Source: Ancrocorticia sp047501485 (GTDB taxonomy: Bacteria > Actinomycetota > Actinomycetes > Actinomycetales > Actinomycetaceae). From it: DNA of 64,000 bases. Location of the stretch: assembly GCA_047501485.1 (NCBI GenBank), contig JAZDRN010000002.1, forward strand, positions 62,001-126,000, given 5' to 3'. A program made the position numbers and the translations under genes. The notes beneath the pieces are model-generated. The model did not search any database. It had not been told where the DNA came from and saw only the letters and a program-made list of their open reading frames with translations. This document shows positions 1 to 8,511 of the stretch, piece by piece; the stretch's first letter is position 1; every line of letters starts with the position of its first letter.

Positions 1-197
1 GCGCCGTCAAGCGGGTCGATCCCATGCGATCGCAGACGGGGATGGAGCGCACGGATATCATCGACGTCTTCCTGCGCCACTTCAAGGAGAAGTACAGGGC
101 GAGCGAAGGCTCGATCACTGACGACGATCTCGTGAAGGCTGCGCAGCGCTGCGAGACGAAGTTTGCTACGCCGGAATGGGTGCACCGCCTGCCGTAG
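1..197 (+). CDS. 3' end of an unidentified protein (partial)
   Basis: An open frame enters from the left edge and ends with TAG at 195-197, giving the last 64 residues of a protein. The tail is charged and looks helical (it contains ERTDIIDVFLRHFKEKY) and ends in WVHRLP. I recognise no family from this fragment and assign no function. The next gene starts about 240 bp downstream behind its own ribosome binding site, so this gene probably ends a transcription unit. Confidence 0.55.
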   Translation, partial: AVKRVDPMRSQTGMERTDIIDVFLRHFKEKYRASEGSITDDDLVKAAQRCETKFATPEWVHRLP

Positions 198-440
198 CTG
201 GGGTTTCTCCCGCACAGCCTGGACAGGGCGTGTTGTCTGTTGGCGTCTGTCCGAGGGGTCGATCATGGCAAGGATCGCGAGTCGCCGTTCGTTACGGAAC
301 TTTGGAAGTCCCGTGGCAGTTCCCTGAGAAAAACCTGATACCCCTGGCGCGAGTGCTTGAGATGAGGCCGCTATGCTATTACGGTCGTCTAACAAGATGA
401 TGTTCCATCCCATCATCCAGTCGAAAGAAGGAGGCTCACA

Positions 441-683
441 ATGGCTGACGAAGGAATTTTTGACAAGGGCGCCGGCAAGGCCAAGGAGGTGGCTGGAAAA
501 GCCACCAACGACAAGGACTTGGAGGCTGAGGGCAAGACTCAGAATTTCGAAGGCAAGGTCAAGGATGCCGCTCATGACGTCTCCGAGAAGGCAAAGGACT
601 TCGCGGGAGATGTGAAGGCCGGCGTCGGGGCCGTCTCCGATCGAATCAAGGGCGCCCTCGACAAGGACAAGGACGAAAAGTAG
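441..683 (+). CDS. CsbD-family general stress protein
   Basis: This 80-residue, very charged, Lys/Ala/Asp-rich protein has the CsbD pattern: an N-terminal MADEGIFDKGAGKAKE, followed by repeated K-(D/E)-x-A/G segments and no hydrophobic core. CsbD proteins are small, probably disordered or helical cytoplasmic proteins induced by general stress; their molecular role is not established. The start is fixed by a strong AAGGAGG ribosome binding site 7 bases before ATG. The gene is monocistronic and is followed by a good hairpin terminator at 842-883. Confidence 0.85.
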   Translation: MADEGIFDKGAGKAKEVAGKATNDKDLEAEGKTQNFEGKVKDAAHDVSEKAKDFAGDVKAGVGAVSDRIKGALDKDKDEK

Positions 684-841
684 TCGTCGGCGATCCCAGT
701 CGTTTCAATCGCTGGCGGTCGCAAGGCGTATCTGCTTTCAGATGAGATAACTCAGATGAGATAGCTGCGAGGTTGGCGCGATACGGACAATGTTCGTCAA
801 TCTCCTGCTGGGTGGGTAGCGTGATGCCGCTCAGTTGATAC

Positions 842-883
842 AGATGGCCCGCTTCTCCGGGGATTCGGAGAAGGGGGCCATCT
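842..883 (+). terminator. Hairpin terminator after the CsbD gene
   Basis: Arms AGATGGCC and GGCCATCT enclose a second pairing CTTCTCC/GGAGAAG. The stem is followed by a short U-rich tract (CTTTGTGT). It ends the CsbD transcript. Confidence 0.7.
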
Positions 884-927
884 CTTTGTGTGACTCCCTT
901 TGCACCCCCGCTGGGAGGTTGTGCTGA

Positions 928-991
928 CTCGGAACCGAGAGACACTCGGCTCCCTCGGAACCGAGAGCCAGTCGAGACTCGGAACTGAGAG
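928..991 (+). repeat. Three spaced copies of a palindromic 14-mer
   Basis: CTCGGAACCGAGAG occurs at 928-941 and 954-967, with a one-base variant (CTCGGAACTGAGAG) at 978-991. The copies are spaced 26 and 24 bases apart. Each contains the palindrome CTCGG-AA-CCGAG. The array lies between the convergent CsbD and Pr6Pr genes; together with the terminator it accounts for the gene-free stretch 684-1032. Confidence 0.75.
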
Positions 992-1032
992 CCACCTCCA
1001 AGCCGCCGATGATGCCGCGTCTGAAGGAAGAT

Positions 1033-1686
1033 TCAGGCGCGAGCGCGCCGGAGAAATCGGGCAATGAACAGGGCGACGTAGCACAGCACGAGGTAGGCTC
1101 CGACCATGATTGCCACCCACATCCACCAATCGCCCGAATCCGGATCGAGGAAATCGTACATCGGTCGACCAAAGTAGTGCGCATCCCAGGCGTAGAGCCA
1201 CAGGTAGGGTGCGAGGATCGAGAGCCAGGTGATCGGTACGAACCAGGGCAGTCGGGTTTGGTTGCGCCCCGCGAAGAACCAGTCGAGGGTCATGAGAATC
1301 GGGCAGACGATGTGCGCTATCTTGCCGGCGAGGTCGGGGTACTGGGCGCCCAACAGCGTCGCATAGACGATTCCCGTCAGCATGGTCATGGAGGTGGCGG
1401 CGCCGCGGAACCACCCGTGGTTTCCCTCCAGTCGATGCCGATTCGAACCTCTGACAACGAGGGGCCGGATCACCGCGCACAGGTTCACGACGAAGACGGC
1501 CACGGTGGAGAGCTGCGTGAAATAGAGGATGCTCTCGACGAAGTCCGTCCATGTTCGCGCGTCTGCCAGCATGAGCCAGGATCCGTAGCCGGAGATGCCG
1601 GTGAGGATAAGTCTCCACACCCATGTTCCCCACAAGGCGCCTGCCGTTGCCGGAGGCAATACGGTGTCGTGCTTTTCTTGAGCCAC
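1033..1686 (-). CDS. Pr6Pr-family integral membrane protein
   Basis: A 217-residue membrane protein with about six hydrophobic segments and tryptophan-rich loops (GALWGTWVWRLILTGI near the start, WLSILAPYLWLYAWD later). This matches the actinobacterial Pr6Pr/FAR-17a/AIG1-like family, whose function is unknown. I chose the GTG at 1686 because AAGGAGA lies 5 bases upstream, whereas the longer frame to 1890 adds a low-complexity tail with no ribosome binding site. It converges on the CsbD gene. Confidence 0.75.
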   Translation of the reverse strand: MAQEKHDTVLPPATAGALWGTWVWRLILTGISGYGSWLMLADARTWTDFVESILYFTQLSTVAVFVVNLCAVIRPLVVRGSNRHRLEGNHGWFRGAATSMTMLTGIVYATLLGAQYPDLAGKIAHIVCPILMTLDWFFAGRNQTRLPWFVPITWLSILAPYLWLYAWDAHYFGRPMYDFLDPDSGDWWMWVAIMVGAYLVLCYVALFIARFLRRARA

Positions 1687-1952
1687 GTTTCTCTCCTTGA
1701 TGTTCGGTTGCATCGCTGCCCACGTTAGCGAGCCGCATGGTTTCGTGCCTCCACGTCGGGAATGTGGATGTCCGGCTTGTCGGCGGCGCGTGGACTCCAA
1801 CGTCGAACCGGGCAGGGCCCGTTCGTGGCCTTCCGGCCCGTCTGTCGAGAGAGGAATCGTCGATAGAACGATTCGACTTCTCTCCGACATATTTCTGTCT
1901 CTTGCCGGAGAATTGGCATCGCCGACCTGCTATGCGGTGAGGGTCGCAGACT

Positions 1953-4172
1953 CTACGACGCGTGCAATCCCAGGGCGGAGCGGACGTGGGGCCCGCATTC
2001 GGCGTCGCCTGTTCGGCTGTTCAGTGCGGGTTGCGCGCTGGAGTCCCTCACAACAGAGAAATCGATGATGGTGCGGGCGGCGATGTCGGCGCCGGTCAAC
2101 AGTGGTGAGGGCACGCGTGGCGCGGCCCCTATCGCGCTTCCTGGCTGGGTGCTGGAGGCGGGGATGCCGAGGACCATGACGTGGGGGTCAACGGTTCCGT
2201 CGGCCGCCACGAGTCCCAGGGGCGCAGCCGCGGAGGTGGGTGGTACGGCCTCGATGCTCTGGGTCGCTACGGTGCGTTCCCCAGCGGCGGCGGCTTGGTG
2301 GCCGACGTCGCCCAACGGAAGCCGGTGAATGCGGGCGCGTCCCGCTTCCAGCAGCGCTCGAATGAGGGGATCGTCGGTATGGGTGACGTCGCCCTTCGAC
2401 ATGCGTGCTTCTGCGAAGGTGCATGCCTCCACGCTGATTCCGGTGAGGGGAGAGTGAGCGACAAAACAGCGCTTCCCCTCGTCGATCGCCACCGTCGATT
2501 GCGGGCCGACGAAGCTGACGATTCCGGCCTCGATGAGTGCGATCACCTGCCGCACGCGCCCTCCGGGTGGTCCGCTGGCGAGAAAGATGCTGTTCGACTC
2601 GAACCAACCCTGCACCTCGGTGACGAGTGACTCCCCTTCGATGAGACCCTTTGCGACGAGCTGGGCGACGCGGCCCCGCACCGCCGCCATCGCCAGATTG
2701 ACGGCCTGCCGGGGGCTTTCCAGCGGATGAGCGATCGAATCGAGCTCTGCCTCGATGAGCTCGGCGATGAGGGCATGCCATTCCTCTTCGCTGACCGGGA
2801 GTCCTCTGGTTGGGCGCATCAGCAGATCGAGTCGGAAGGCGTCCGAGTGCCCTTCGGGCCTGTCGATGTGAGCGGCGAGTACCGTGTCGATTCGATTGTT
2901 CACCGCATCGATTTGGGTGACCGGGCTTGTCGCGTCGGCTCGGGTATTCGCCGCTGCCGTCGCATCAATGCCGTCTCCGCCCGATTCGAGGATGACCTCG
3001 ATCAGGGCTTGGTTGAACTTTTCGATTCCGGCTGGAAGTGCACCTGGATCACGAGCGGCGAGTGCCGCCCCGAAGGCGTGGGCGAACTCGGCTGCGATGG
3101 TAGGCCACACGTCGCGGCCGAAGCGCAGCAGCCTGCCGGATCGCTCCAAGGAGTCGAACCATTGCGGGGTCGCGAACACCGGCGCGCCGTAGCGAGGTTT
3201 GCCGCTGGGCCCTGCCACGCCCTTGCCGCGATAGGGAACTCCGCGACGGGAAACAGCGTGCAGCCGGGGCTCATGACCGCTCGGCAGATACCTGAGTCGG
3301 CCAGAGGGATCGCCCGGAACAGGTATGAAGCGCCCGCCCCTGCCTGCGGTCAATTCCGCCACGACGTCGAAGAAATTGGCCCCGAGGCCGCGGATGATGC
3401 AATCTTCGTTCTCGGGAATCTCGTGCCAGGGCCTTTCTGTGGGCATGCCGGGCTCGATGTAGCGCAGCCGGAGCCGTTCGGCTCCCGCGCTGAATGCTTG
3501 CACCGACGGGTCGGGCCGGGATTGCACCATTCCCTGGGCCAGCACCACCGTTCGTCCGCGAAGCCTTCTTCCGTCGGCCAGTAGGACTGTCCGGCAAGCG
3601 TGGGCGGGTGCGTCGTCCTCGCGCACGACGGCGTCGTCGTACTCGATCTGTTCGGCGATCCCGATGAACCGATCCACGCAGACGAAGCCCGCTGCCTCTG
3701 CTCGCGCCAGCTGTTCCCCGTAGTAAACGCCTTGGAGGCGCCTGGTTGAGAACGAGTCGGGAGTGAGCTCGCGGGCCTCATCGATCACCCATGGTGGTTC
3801 GTGGTGGTCGCGCTGGGTAACCTCATCGATCCACTCGACGAGTGTTGGGCCGCCGCCGAGCGGGCCATCGATGGGAGTGGACTCGTCGGGGTAGATAGTG
3901 GTCTCGCAGACCGGAGTATTGTTGAGGAACTGGCTGGTCTGGTCGGTTCGCCATGTTGCTCCGGGCCCGACCTCGACGGCGTCGACGACGGCGATTCGCA
4001 TGAGCGGTTTGTCAGGGTGAGGAGATTCGGCTGTGCCGGAGCTGTCGCCGATGACGGTGCCGGGGGCGCTCCTCTGGGCCAGCCGCGCGGTGAGGCGCTG
4101 AACGAGGGCGACCGCTCGGGGCCCACCTCCCACGATCACCACGTCGAAGCTTTCCAAGAATTCCTCCGTCAT
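1953..4172 (-). CDS. FAD/NAD(P)-binding protein, 739 aa
   Basis: The N-terminus MTEEFLESFDVVIVGGGPRA carries a Rossmann dinucleotide-binding signature (GGGPRA) typical of the large FAD/NAD(P)-binding (NAD_binding_9-like) proteins of actinobacteria. A second motif, GLGANFFDVV, near residue 260, fits the internal nucleotide-binding fold of these enzymes. The family is thought to be flavin-dependent oxidoreductases or monooxygenase relatives, but the substrate is unknown. I start at ATG 4172, just before the FAD motif; the longer frame to 4394 adds a Cys/His-rich stretch unlike the family. It stands alone, with no operon partner to suggest a pathway. Confidence 0.75.
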   Translation of the reverse strand: MTEEFLESFDVVIVGGGPRAVALVQRLTARLAQRSAPGTVIGDSSGTAESPHPDKPLMRIAVVDAVEVGPGATWRTDQTSQFLNNTPVCETTIYPDESTPIDGPLGGGPTLVEWIDEVTQRDHHEPPWVIDEARELTPDSFSTRRLQGVYYGEQLARAEAAGFVCVDRFIGIAEQIEYDDAVVREDDAPAHACRTVLLADGRRLRGRTVVLAQGMVQSRPDPSVQAFSAGAERLRLRYIEPGMPTERPWHEIPENEDCIIRGLGANFFDVVAELTAGRGGRFIPVPGDPSGRLRYLPSGHEPRLHAVSRRGVPYRGKGVAGPSGKPRYGAPVFATPQWFDSLERSGRLLRFGRDVWPTIAAEFAHAFGAALAARDPGALPAGIEKFNQALIEVILESGGDGIDATAAANTRADATSPVTQIDAVNNRIDTVLAAHIDRPEGHSDAFRLDLLMRPTRGLPVSEEEWHALIAELIEAELDSIAHPLESPRQAVNLAMAAVRGRVAQLVAKGLIEGESLVTEVQGWFESNSIFLASGPPGGRVRQVIALIEAGIVSFVGPQSTVAIDEGKRCFVAHSPLTGISVEACTFAEARMSKGDVTHTDDPLIRALLEAGRARIHRLPLGDVGHQAAAAGERTVATQSIEAVPPTSAAAPLGLVAADGTVDPHVMVLGIPASSTQPGSAIGAAPRVPSPLLTGADIAARTIIDFSVVRDSSAQPALNSRTGDAECGPHVRSALGLHAS

Positions 4173-4349
4173 GTCGCCGTCCCCGATATCGCGCGGGGTC
4201 CGTACACAGTCTCGGTCCCACCGTATCTCACGGTGGCCGGGGGAAAGGTTCAGGATCCACCACCGGACATCGAGGCAGGATGAATGAGACGGTGGAAGCG
4301 AGTGGCAAACGTATACGTGGCGCGAGCTCGGGGTGCCGCACATCGCCGG

Positions 4350-4559
4350 TTCACTGACCAGACCGGTATCACGGCGTATTTCGCTGACCCGCATTCTCCC
4401 TGGCAGCGTGGCGCCAATGGGAACACTAACGGGCTACTACGTGATTACTTCCCCAAAAGCACTGACCTGTCGGTCTACCCACCCCAACACCTCGCCCTGG
4501 TAGCCGAACAAATGAACAACCGGCCACGCAAACGACGAGGATGGTCCACCCTCCCGGGT
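4350..4559 (+). pseudogene. IS30-family transposase remnant (C-terminal part)
   Basis: About 70 residues match the C-terminal catalytic part of IS30 transposases: FADPHSPWQRGANGNTNGLL, then DYFPKSTDL and NNRPRKRRGW. The frame has no proper start, and its C-terminus runs into unrelated sequence before the tRNA. In intact IS30 enzymes the motif reads N-E-N-T-N-G with the third catalytic acidic residue; here it is N-G-N-T-N-G, so the enzyme would be dead even if full length. It sits beside tRNA-Lys. No terminal inverted repeats were found. Confidence 0.8.
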
Positions 4560-4579
4560 TTCGAGTTCCAAAAGCAAAC

Positions 4580-4613
4580 AAAGATGGGACCCGCGTTTGC
4601 GGATCCCATCTTT
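4580..4613 (-). terminator. Terminator downstream of tRNA-Lys
   Basis: Arms AAAGATGGGA and TCCCATCTTT with an inner CGC/GCG pairing. On the minus strand it is followed by the U-rich TGTTTGCTTTT. It starts right behind the tRNA 3' end. Confidence 0.8.
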
Positions 4614-4615
4614 CG

Positions 4616-4687
4616 TAGGCCCCCTGGGACTCGAACCCAGAACCAGCGGATTAAAAGTCCGATGCTCTGCCATTGAGCTAGAGGCCC
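4616..4687 (-). tRNA. tRNA-Lys (anticodon UUU)
   Basis: Read on the minus strand the 72 bases fold as a tRNA: acceptor GGGCCTC/GGGGCCT (two G·U pairs), D-stem GCTC/GAGC, anticodon loop CTTTTAA giving anticodon TTT, T-arm CTGGG-TTCGAGT-CCCAG and discriminator A. CCA is not encoded. The first anticodon-stem pair (T·C) is a mismatch. A terminator follows immediately. Confidence 0.93.
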
Positions 4688-5068
4688 CCGCCGAAGAAAA
4701 GACGCGGCCAGCTGCCCACATCCGCCTTCAGCGCGTCCATCATACTCACAATGGGCGGTGAAGTCATATTGCGTTCGACTCTCTGTAAATCAGTATCCTG
4801 GCTGTGCCGGAGAGGCCACACTTCGCGCGAGAGGCCACGGGTAGGACAGTGCCAGATCTGTGGCCTCTCGCCAGAACCGTTACCTCTTTCCAGGACGCGT
4901 CGTTATCGCTTGCTTCGCCCGCTCCGCGTTGCTCATTTCGCCCGCAAGCAACGGCTGCATCCCGCCCGCGGCCTCCGCCCGGATAACAGTCCGGACAACT
5001 TCACTTGAATCTCACCCACGGCTCGCTGATCTGCGGGACAATGGAACAACCCTGAAGGAGGTACTGCC
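4688..5068. other. Gene-free stretch before the 209-aa protein
   Basis: No convincing gene, RNA or repeat is visible. It must hold the tRNA-Lys promoter (minus strand) and the promoter of the gene at 5069, but I could not pick either with confidence. Confidence 0.4.
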
Positions 5069-5698
5069 ATGAGCACAAGACCACGCCGCCCGGCTCAACT
5101 CGACGATGAGCAAATCGAGGCCATTGAGGGCGAAGCCGACGTTGCCTACAACTCCGAGTTGGCTCACACATCAGCTCAGGCGCTGGTTCCTCTCGGCCGC
5201 AACCACGCCGGGCAGGATCCGGAAGCCGTCAAGAGGATCATCGCTCTTGTCGACGACGAAGGCGTCGACGTGCTCGCGGAGGTCTGGGTGAGATCGCCGG
5301 AGGACACCCTTCCTGGAATACTGTGGCGGGGTTATCTGCTGCGGGAGTGGATTCGCCGTGACAGCCGCGGGGTGGCTGACCGTTATGAGGCTGTGGTGGA
5401 GCTGCTGCGCGCCAAAGGCGAGGACGGAGAGTTGAAGACCTCGATGACACCCAAGCCGGGGACCGTGCTCCAGGAGTGGAATTCTGTCCTCGCCGGAACC
5501 TTCGAGGGTTCCCTCGCGGATGTCCTGACGGATTCGGCGCGGCTCACGAACTTCCTCGGCGAGGTCGACTCCGTGTGGATCGAGTCCGATACGGATCGCC
5601 TGGCCACGGACGTGACCAGGCGAGACCGCGCGCTGCTGGAGACCTCGGCGGAGTTTCGACATGCCGCGGGTCTCGCCGCAAGCGGCATGCTGGAGTAA
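5069..5698 (+). CDS. Actinobacterial hypothetical protein, 209 aa
   Basis: This soluble, acidic protein begins MSTRPRRPAQLDDEQIEAIE behind a strong AAGGAGG ribosome binding site 8 bases from ATG. It has no signal peptide, membrane segment or recognisable catalytic motif. The middle part (GILWRGYLLREWI) looks helical. Proteins of this kind occur in actinobacteria next to housekeeping genes, but I know no function. The strong ribosome binding site and codon use support a real gene. Confidence 0.75.
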   Translation: MSTRPRRPAQLDDEQIEAIEGEADVAYNSELAHTSAQALVPLGRNHAGQDPEAVKRIIALVDDEGVDVLAEVWVRSPEDTLPGILWRGYLLREWIRRDSRGVADRYEAVVELLRAKGEDGELKTSMTPKPGTVLQEWNSVLAGTFEGSLADVLTDSARLTNFLGEVDSVWIESDTDRLATDVTRRDRALLETSAEFRHAAGLAASGMLE

Positions 5699-5785
5699 CG
5701 CAAGCGGCGCGCCCGAGTGGTCTCGAGTGGTTCGGCTGGTCACGGCGGCTTTCCCGCTCGCCGTCCGCAGCAGCGGCGTTCCTGC

Positions 5786-5799
5786 TTGTCACCTGACAA
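5786..5799. promoter_or_regulatory. Inverted repeat upstream of ppk
   Basis: TTGTC-ACCT-GACAA lies 61-74 bases before the ppk start. It could be an operator or part of the promoter; a TAGTGT -10-like element follows. No PhoP-type GTTCACC repeat is seen here. Confidence 0.3.
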
Positions 5800-5859
5800 A
5801 CTTCGTCCAAATAGGTGGAATAGTCGCCAGAATAGTGTGATTTCTGACATGATCGAACC

Positions 5860-8493
5860 ATGAATGAGGAGTCCGCGCCCACCGACCAGAATGTTGATAC
5901 CGAAACAGGCACGCCTGTTCCCTCCAACGAGGAATTCGCTCCCGATTCTCCACGAGAGACTCAGCTGGAGGAGCTTCAAGCCGACCTCGATGCCGTCGAG
6001 AAAACGTCGGACGCACCCTCAGACACAGAACGTGGGGCGGACACCTCCGAGGGTGAAGAGGGGGGATCCTCACTGGACGTCGTCTCGGCGCCGGAAGACG
6101 ACGCCGTGGCTGTCACTCCGGAGCAGTCCGCCGAACCTCGGGCCTCCGAATCCGCGCCGCACTCTCCGGCTCCCGGTCCGCAGCTGACCGACGAACAGGA
6201 CCCGGACCTGGAGGACGACGTTCTGGAGGACGTCGTCGACATGGACGAACAGCTCGCCGAACGCGCGCGCATGAAGGCGCGATTCCGCCTCGGCGCTGCC
6301 GTCTCGACCACCTCGCTGGTGGAAATGGCCAAGCAGGCGCGCGAGGAGGCCAAGGCGGCGCGGCGTTCCCTCGACGAATCGACGCTGCCCGAAGGACGCT
6401 TCGCCGATCGTGAGCTCTCCTGGCTGGCGTTCAACGAACGAGTTCTGGAGCAGGCTGAGGATCAGGACCTCCCGATCCTGGAACGGGCATGGTTCCTCGC
6501 CATCTTCGCCTCGAACCTCGACGAGTTCTTCATGGTCCGTGTGGCTGGGTTGAAGCGGCGTATCGCGATGGGAGTCGCGGTTCCCTCCTCGTCCGGCCTG
6601 AGCCCGCGCCAGACCTTCGAGGGGATCATGGAGCGCGCGCAGGAGCTGATGGCGCGGCACGCCAAGGTGTTCAGCGAGGATGTGCAGCCCAAGCTGGCCG
6701 ACGTCGGCATCGATATCCTGCACTGGGAGGACCTCCCGGACTCGGAGACCGGACGTCTGCGCAAGTTCTTCAAGAAGCAGATCTTCCCCGTGCTCACTCC
6801 TCTCGCGGTGGACCCGGCTCATCCCTTCCCCTATATCTCGGGCCTCTCCCTCAATCTCGCCGTCGTGGTGCGCAACCCGAATACGGGAAAGAACCTCTTC
6901 GCGCGGATCAAGGTCCCCGAGCTGCTGCCGCGTTTCATCGCGGTGGACGCCGACGGGCGCCCCTACAAGCCCGAGGACGTGCCCGCCGACGTCGAGGGCC
7001 GCACCAAATATGTGCCGCTCGAAGAGGTCATCGGTGCCCATCTCGATCAGCTCTTCCCAGGTATGGAGGTGCTGGAGCACTACAACTTCCGCGTCACTCG
7101 AAACGAGGACCTCGAGGTCGAGGAGGATGACGCGGAGAACCTGTTGACCGCTCTCGAGAAGGAGCTCATGCGCCGCCGCTTCGGCCCCGCTGTTCGGCTC
7201 GAAGTCGAGAACAAAATGTCTGGTAACGTGCGGAAGATCCTGGTGCGCGAGCTGGGCATCCGCGAGGAGGACGTCTTCCGGCTCCCGGCTCCGCTGGATC
7301 TGACCGGGCTCAACGTCATCCACGATCTGGACCGGCCGAACCTGAAGTACCCGCGCTACGTGCCGGTGACGGCCTTCGGGCTCGCGGAGGTGGAGTCCTC
7401 CAAGCCGCGGGACTTCTTCGAGGCGATACGCAGCCACGATATTCTGCTTCATCACCCCTACGATTCGTTCAGCACCTCGGTGCAGCAGTTCATATCTCAG
7501 GCCGCGGACGATCCGAACGTGCTGGCCATCAAGCAGACGCTCTACCGCACGTCCGGAGACTCTCCCATCATCGACGCCCTCATTCGCGCGGCGCAGTCGG
7601 GCAAGCAGGTCCTGGCCGTGGTGGAGATCAAGGCTCGCTTCGACGAGCAGGCCAACATCGACTGGGCCCGCAAGCTGGAGCATGCCGGAGTTCACGTCGT
7701 GTACGGGATCGTCGGTTTGAAGACCCACTGCAAGCTCTGCCTCGTGGTGCGCCACGAGGCAGAGGGACTGCGGCGCTATTGCCACGTGGGAACCGGAAAC
7801 TACAACCCGAAGACCGCCCGCGGTTACGAGGATCTGGGCTTGCTGACCTGCGACCGTGACGTCGGCCAGGATCTCACACGCCTCTTCAATCAGCTCTCCG
7901 GCTATGCCCCCCAGGCCAAGTTCCACCGGCTGCTGGTCGCGCCCACCGGGATCCGCGCGGGGCTCGTCGAACGGATCGAGCGCGAGATCGCCAACAAGAA
8001 GGCCGGCAAGGATGCCTGGGTGAAGCTGAAGTCGAATGCCGTCGTCGACGAAAAGACGATCGATGTCCTCTACCGGGCGAGCCAGGCGGGAGTGAAGGTG
8101 GACATCCAGGTCCGCGGCATCTGTGCTGTTCGCGCCGGTATCCCGGGCCTGTCCGACAACATCAGGGTGCGTTCGATCCTGGGCCGCTTCCTGGAGCACT
8201 CGCGTATCTATGCTTTCTGCAACGACGGCGACACGGACGTATTCATCGGGTCCGCTGACCTGATGCATCGGAACCTGGACCGCCGCGTGGAGGCGCTCAT
8301 CCAGATCGTCGACCCCGTCATGATCGACTCCCTGGTGGAGATGCTTGAGGTTGCGTGCGCCGATACCACCAGCTCCTGGCATCTGGAGGCAGATGGCTGG
8401 GTCAGGCATCACCTGAGTCCGAAGGGGCGCCGCCTGCAGGATATTCAGGAGCTGCTGATGCGCCAGGCGCGCTCGCGGGTCGCCGGGAAGTAG
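5860..8493 (+). CDS. ppk: Polyphosphate kinase 1
   Basis: Makes inorganic polyphosphate from the gamma phosphate of ATP, and the reverse. After an unusual acidic Glu/Asp/Ser/Pro-rich N-terminal extension of roughly 130 residues, the standard four-domain PPK1 starts at about FADRELSWLAFNERVL. The phosphohistidine motif GLKTHCKL sits near residue 625, and a second conserved motif DLMHRNLDRR near residue 805. The family is usually about 700 residues; the extra length here (877) is the extension. It is followed by the NUDIX gene, the same order as M. tuberculosis ppk1–mutT1, and lies in a phosphate-related neighbourhood. Confidence 0.95.
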   Translation: MNEESAPTDQNVDTETGTPVPSNEEFAPDSPRETQLEELQADLDAVEKTSDAPSDTERGADTSEGEEGGSSLDVVSAPEDDAVAVTPEQSAEPRASESAPHSPAPGPQLTDEQDPDLEDDVLEDVVDMDEQLAERARMKARFRLGAAVSTTSLVEMAKQAREEAKAARRSLDESTLPEGRFADRELSWLAFNERVLEQAEDQDLPILERAWFLAIFASNLDEFFMVRVAGLKRRIAMGVAVPSSSGLSPRQTFEGIMERAQELMARHAKVFSEDVQPKLADVGIDILHWEDLPDSETGRLRKFFKKQIFPVLTPLAVDPAHPFPYISGLSLNLAVVVRNPNTGKNLFARIKVPELLPRFIAVDADGRPYKPEDVPADVEGRTKYVPLEEVIGAHLDQLFPGMEVLEHYNFRVTRNEDLEVEEDDAENLLTALEKELMRRRFGPAVRLEVENKMSGNVRKILVRELGIREEDVFRLPAPLDLTGLNVIHDLDRPNLKYPRYVPVTAFGLAEVESSKPRDFFEAIRSHDILLHHPYDSFSTSVQQFISQAADDPNVLAIKQTLYRTSGDSPIIDALIRAAQSGKQVLAVVEIKARFDEQANIDWARKLEHAGVHVVYGIVGLKTHCKLCLVVRHEAEGLRRYCHVGTGNYNPKTARGYEDLGLLTCDRDVGQDLTRLFNQLSGYAPQAKFHRLLVAPTGIRAGLVERIEREIANKKAGKDAWVKLKSNAVVDEKTIDVLYRASQAGVKVDIQVRGICAVRAGIPGLSDNIRVRSILGRFLEHSRIYAFCNDGDTDVFIGSADLMHRNLDRRVEALIQIVDPVMIDSLVEMLEVACADTTSSWHLEADGWVRHHLSPKGRRLQDIQELLMRQARSRVAGK

Positions 8494-8511
8494 AGGGTGG
8501 TAGGACACCGC

